Shown: in pieces, positions 12,442 to 13,557 of the stretch
Layout of the letters: every line of letters starts with the position of its first letter
Numbering within the stretch: position 1 is the first letter of the stretch
Assembly: GCA_902490445.1 (NCBI GenBank)
Contig: CABUDZ010000057.1
Coordinates: forward strand, 1 to 13,557
Length of the DNA: 13,557 nt
Direction: 5' to 3'
From: an uncultured Collinsella sp.
GTDB lineage: Bacteria > Actinomycetota > Coriobacteriia > Coriobacteriales > Coriobacteriaceae
The notes under the pieces: model-generated
Database searches by the model: none
What the model was told of the DNA's origin: nothing
What the model saw: only the letters and a program-made list of their open reading frames with translations
Translations under genes and position numbers: made by a program

Positions 12442-12638
12442 GACGCCATCCAGGCGGCAAGCAAGTCACCGCAGGACCTGGCCGGGCGAGGCGGGTAAGT
12501 TTTTCGTAGATTCCGCACGAGCCGGAAAGCACTTAATGTGCTTTCCGAGCGAGCCCAGGACCTGACCGAACGAAAAACTAACCCGCCTCGCCCGGCCAGG
12601 TCCGACGATCTGCGTTAACGAGCCGCCAAGATGGCGTC
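12442..12638. repeat. Large nested palindrome between polA and the HAD gene
   Basis: Three nested inverted repeats share nearly one centre. The outer arms 12442-12458 and 12622-12638 match at 15 of 17 positions; the right one lies inside the end of the HAD gene. The middle arms 12474-12507 and 12570-12603 pair at 33 of 34 positions and end in a T5/A5 tract. The inner hairpin 12523-12532 with 12538-12547 is a perfect 10-bp stem with a TTAAT loop. A partial direct copy of 12472-12490 lies at 12556-12574. It could serve as a bidirectional terminator for the converging genes, but it is far larger than needed. A dispersed repeat or a structured RNA are alternatives. No transposase or target-site duplication is visible. 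Confidence 0.85.
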
Positions 12639-13442
12639 GATGAGCGTCAGTACGCCCCCGTCGTTGTTGCTCGGAATACGCCACTTGGCATGCGCGTTCA
12701 TGTGCTCCTCGGCATTGTCCACGATAAAGCTGTGTCCGACGCGCTCCAGCATGGGGATGTCGTTGTAGGTATCGCCCACGGCGGCGGCATCGGCGATATC
12801 AATGCCCAACTGCTCGCACAGATGCGCGACGCCGGCGCCCTTGTCGACACCCAGGTTCATAAAGTCGATCCACTCGCGGCCGGCATTGGTGACATAGAGC
12901 TGATCCGAGAACGCGGGGCTATAGGTCTCGCGGAACGCGGGCTCGGCATCGTAGGCAGGGAAGAAGATCGAGATCTTATTGGACTCGATATCAATGCCCT
13001 CAAAGGTGTCGACGTAGTTGATTGTGTTGTAGTAGACGCTGATCTCGTCGTGGTATTGATGGTCGCGGGCGAGAACATAGAACTCGTCGTAGCAGCACAG
13101 GACGGGAACGGCGCGCGGGTCCTCCGAGGCACGAGCGAGCACCTGCTGATACAGCGCCACATCGATGTTGCTCTTATAGATATAGCTGCCGCGATAGATG
13201 ACGCAGGCTCCGTTGTCGGGACAAAAAGCAAGGCGGTTCTTGATGCCCTCGAACATCTCCTCGAGCTTGGGAGCGGGACGTCCGCTGGCGGGGCAGAATA
13301 CGATGCCGGCGTCGGCGAGCTTGTCCAGACGCTCATCAAGACCCTGCGGCAACACGCGCTCGTCGGTGAGCAGCGTCTTGTCCATGTCGACGGCGATGAG
13401 TTTAATGTTGCAGATGTTGGCGTCTGATTCATAAGTCTGCAT
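12615..13442 (-). CDS. Cof-type HAD family phosphatase (275 aa)
   Basis: HAD superfamily subclass IIB hydrolase (Cof/YbiV type), a magnesium-dependent phosphatase usually acting on sugar phosphates or small phosphorylated metabolites; its substrate cannot be told from sequence. Motif I is V-D-M-D-K-T-L at 18-24 (nucleophile Asp19, acid/base Asp21). Motif II is A-S-G-R at 52-55 (Ser53). The IIB cap lies between about 85 and 190. Motif III Lys201 is in V-D-K-G-A-G-V at 199-205. Motif IV is G-D-T-Y-N-D at 223-228. All catalytic residues are present. A short N-terminal extension of about 12 residues precedes the first strand. The start has GAAAGG about eight bases upstream. The last six or so codons form the right outer arm of the palindrome at 12442-12638. 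It converges on polA. Confidence 0.93.
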   Translation of the reverse strand: MQTYESDANICNIKLIAVDMDKTLLTDERVLPQGLDERLDKLADAGIVFCPASGRPAPKLEEMFEGIKNRLAFCPDNGACVIYRGSYIYKSNIDVALYQQVLARASEDPRAVPVLCCYDEFYVLARDHQYHDEISVYYNTINYVDTFEGIDIESNKISIFFPAYDAEPAFRETYSPAFSDQLYVTNAGREWIDFMNLGVDKGAGVAHLCEQLGIDIADAAAVGDTYNDIPMLERVGHSFIVDNAEEHMNAHAKWRIPSNNDGGVLTLIDAILAAR

Positions 13443-13557
13443 AAATGCGCCTTTCCGTTTCCAGATTGTTTCGGGCGTAATGACCCTCTGCTATGTAATC
13501 GAGCGTATTTTCGCAGGAATGGTGCGTACTTGCACTGCAATTCACAAACTAATGAAA
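13443..13557 (-). promoter_or_regulatory. Upstream region of the HAD gene, no firm promoter
   Basis: The 115 bases upstream of the HAD start are less GC-rich than the genes. A small palindrome, TTGCACTGCAA at 13530-13540, could be a protein-binding site. A TACATA-like -10 can be read on the - strand near 13497-13492, but I see no good -35. Nothing else is recognisable before the window ends. Confidence 0.25.

Noticed and set aside
12211..12498. 95-aa + frame ending inside the palindrome
   Set aside because: It begins within polA in another frame and has no ribosome binding site; only its end is of interest as a possible gene relic.
12442..12638. Insertion sequence, CRISPR or tRNA at the palindrome
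   Set aside because: No transposase, no regular repeat-spacer series, no cloverleaf and no visible target-site duplication.

Overview
The window is ordinary bacterial chromosome: GC-rich, densely packed, and without a mobile gene, tRNA, rRNA or CRISPR array. Codon use, the mixture of families and the intergenic style suggest a gut actinobacterium of the Coriobacteriia, probably Collinsella or a close relative. That placement is inference from recognition, not from a search.

Layout. On the + strand from the left: a small conserved hypothetical protein (87-425), a Bax-inhibitor-1/YccA membrane protein (510-1205), a TIGR02452-type macrodomain/PARG-like protein (1346-2461), an SGNH esterase (2539-3198) and a pentapeptide-repeat protein (3278-3889). 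Each is separated from the next by a hairpin. A 22-bp perfect palindrome then ends this block against a - strand thiamine pair: thiC (5045-6379), led by a TPP riboswitch, and downstream of it thiD (4035-4865). A single-pass membrane protein (6551-7072, +) diverges from thiC and converges on yaaA (7113-7922, -). Upstream of yaaA on the same strand is an M18 aminopeptidase (8023-9420, -), which diverges from polA (9587-12337, +). polA converges on a Cof-type HAD phosphatase (12615-13442, -). The gap between those two holds the most striking structure in the window, a nested palindrome of about 200 bp whose outer arm runs into the HAD coding sequence.

How the genes work together. The only clear pathway is the pyrimidine half of thiamine synthesis. 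ThiC makes HMP-phosphate and ThiD makes HMP-diphosphate, and thiC is controlled by thiamine diphosphate through the riboswitch. yaaA (peroxide/iron stress), polA (repair and Okazaki processing), the BI-1 protein and the macrodomain protein could all fit stress physiology, but nothing in the sequence links them as one system.

Regulation. Three genes (510, 2539, 7922-) have an intrinsic-terminator-like hairpin with its T-run ending only a few bases before the ribosome binding site. This leaves no room for a promoter between them and suggests read-through or attenuation. Several -10 boxes share a G.GTAnnnT.G look. The main points for a second look are the 12442-12638 palindrome, the macrodomain protein with Q-E-A instead of Q-E-E at the catalytic loop, and the terminator-next-to-RBS layout.
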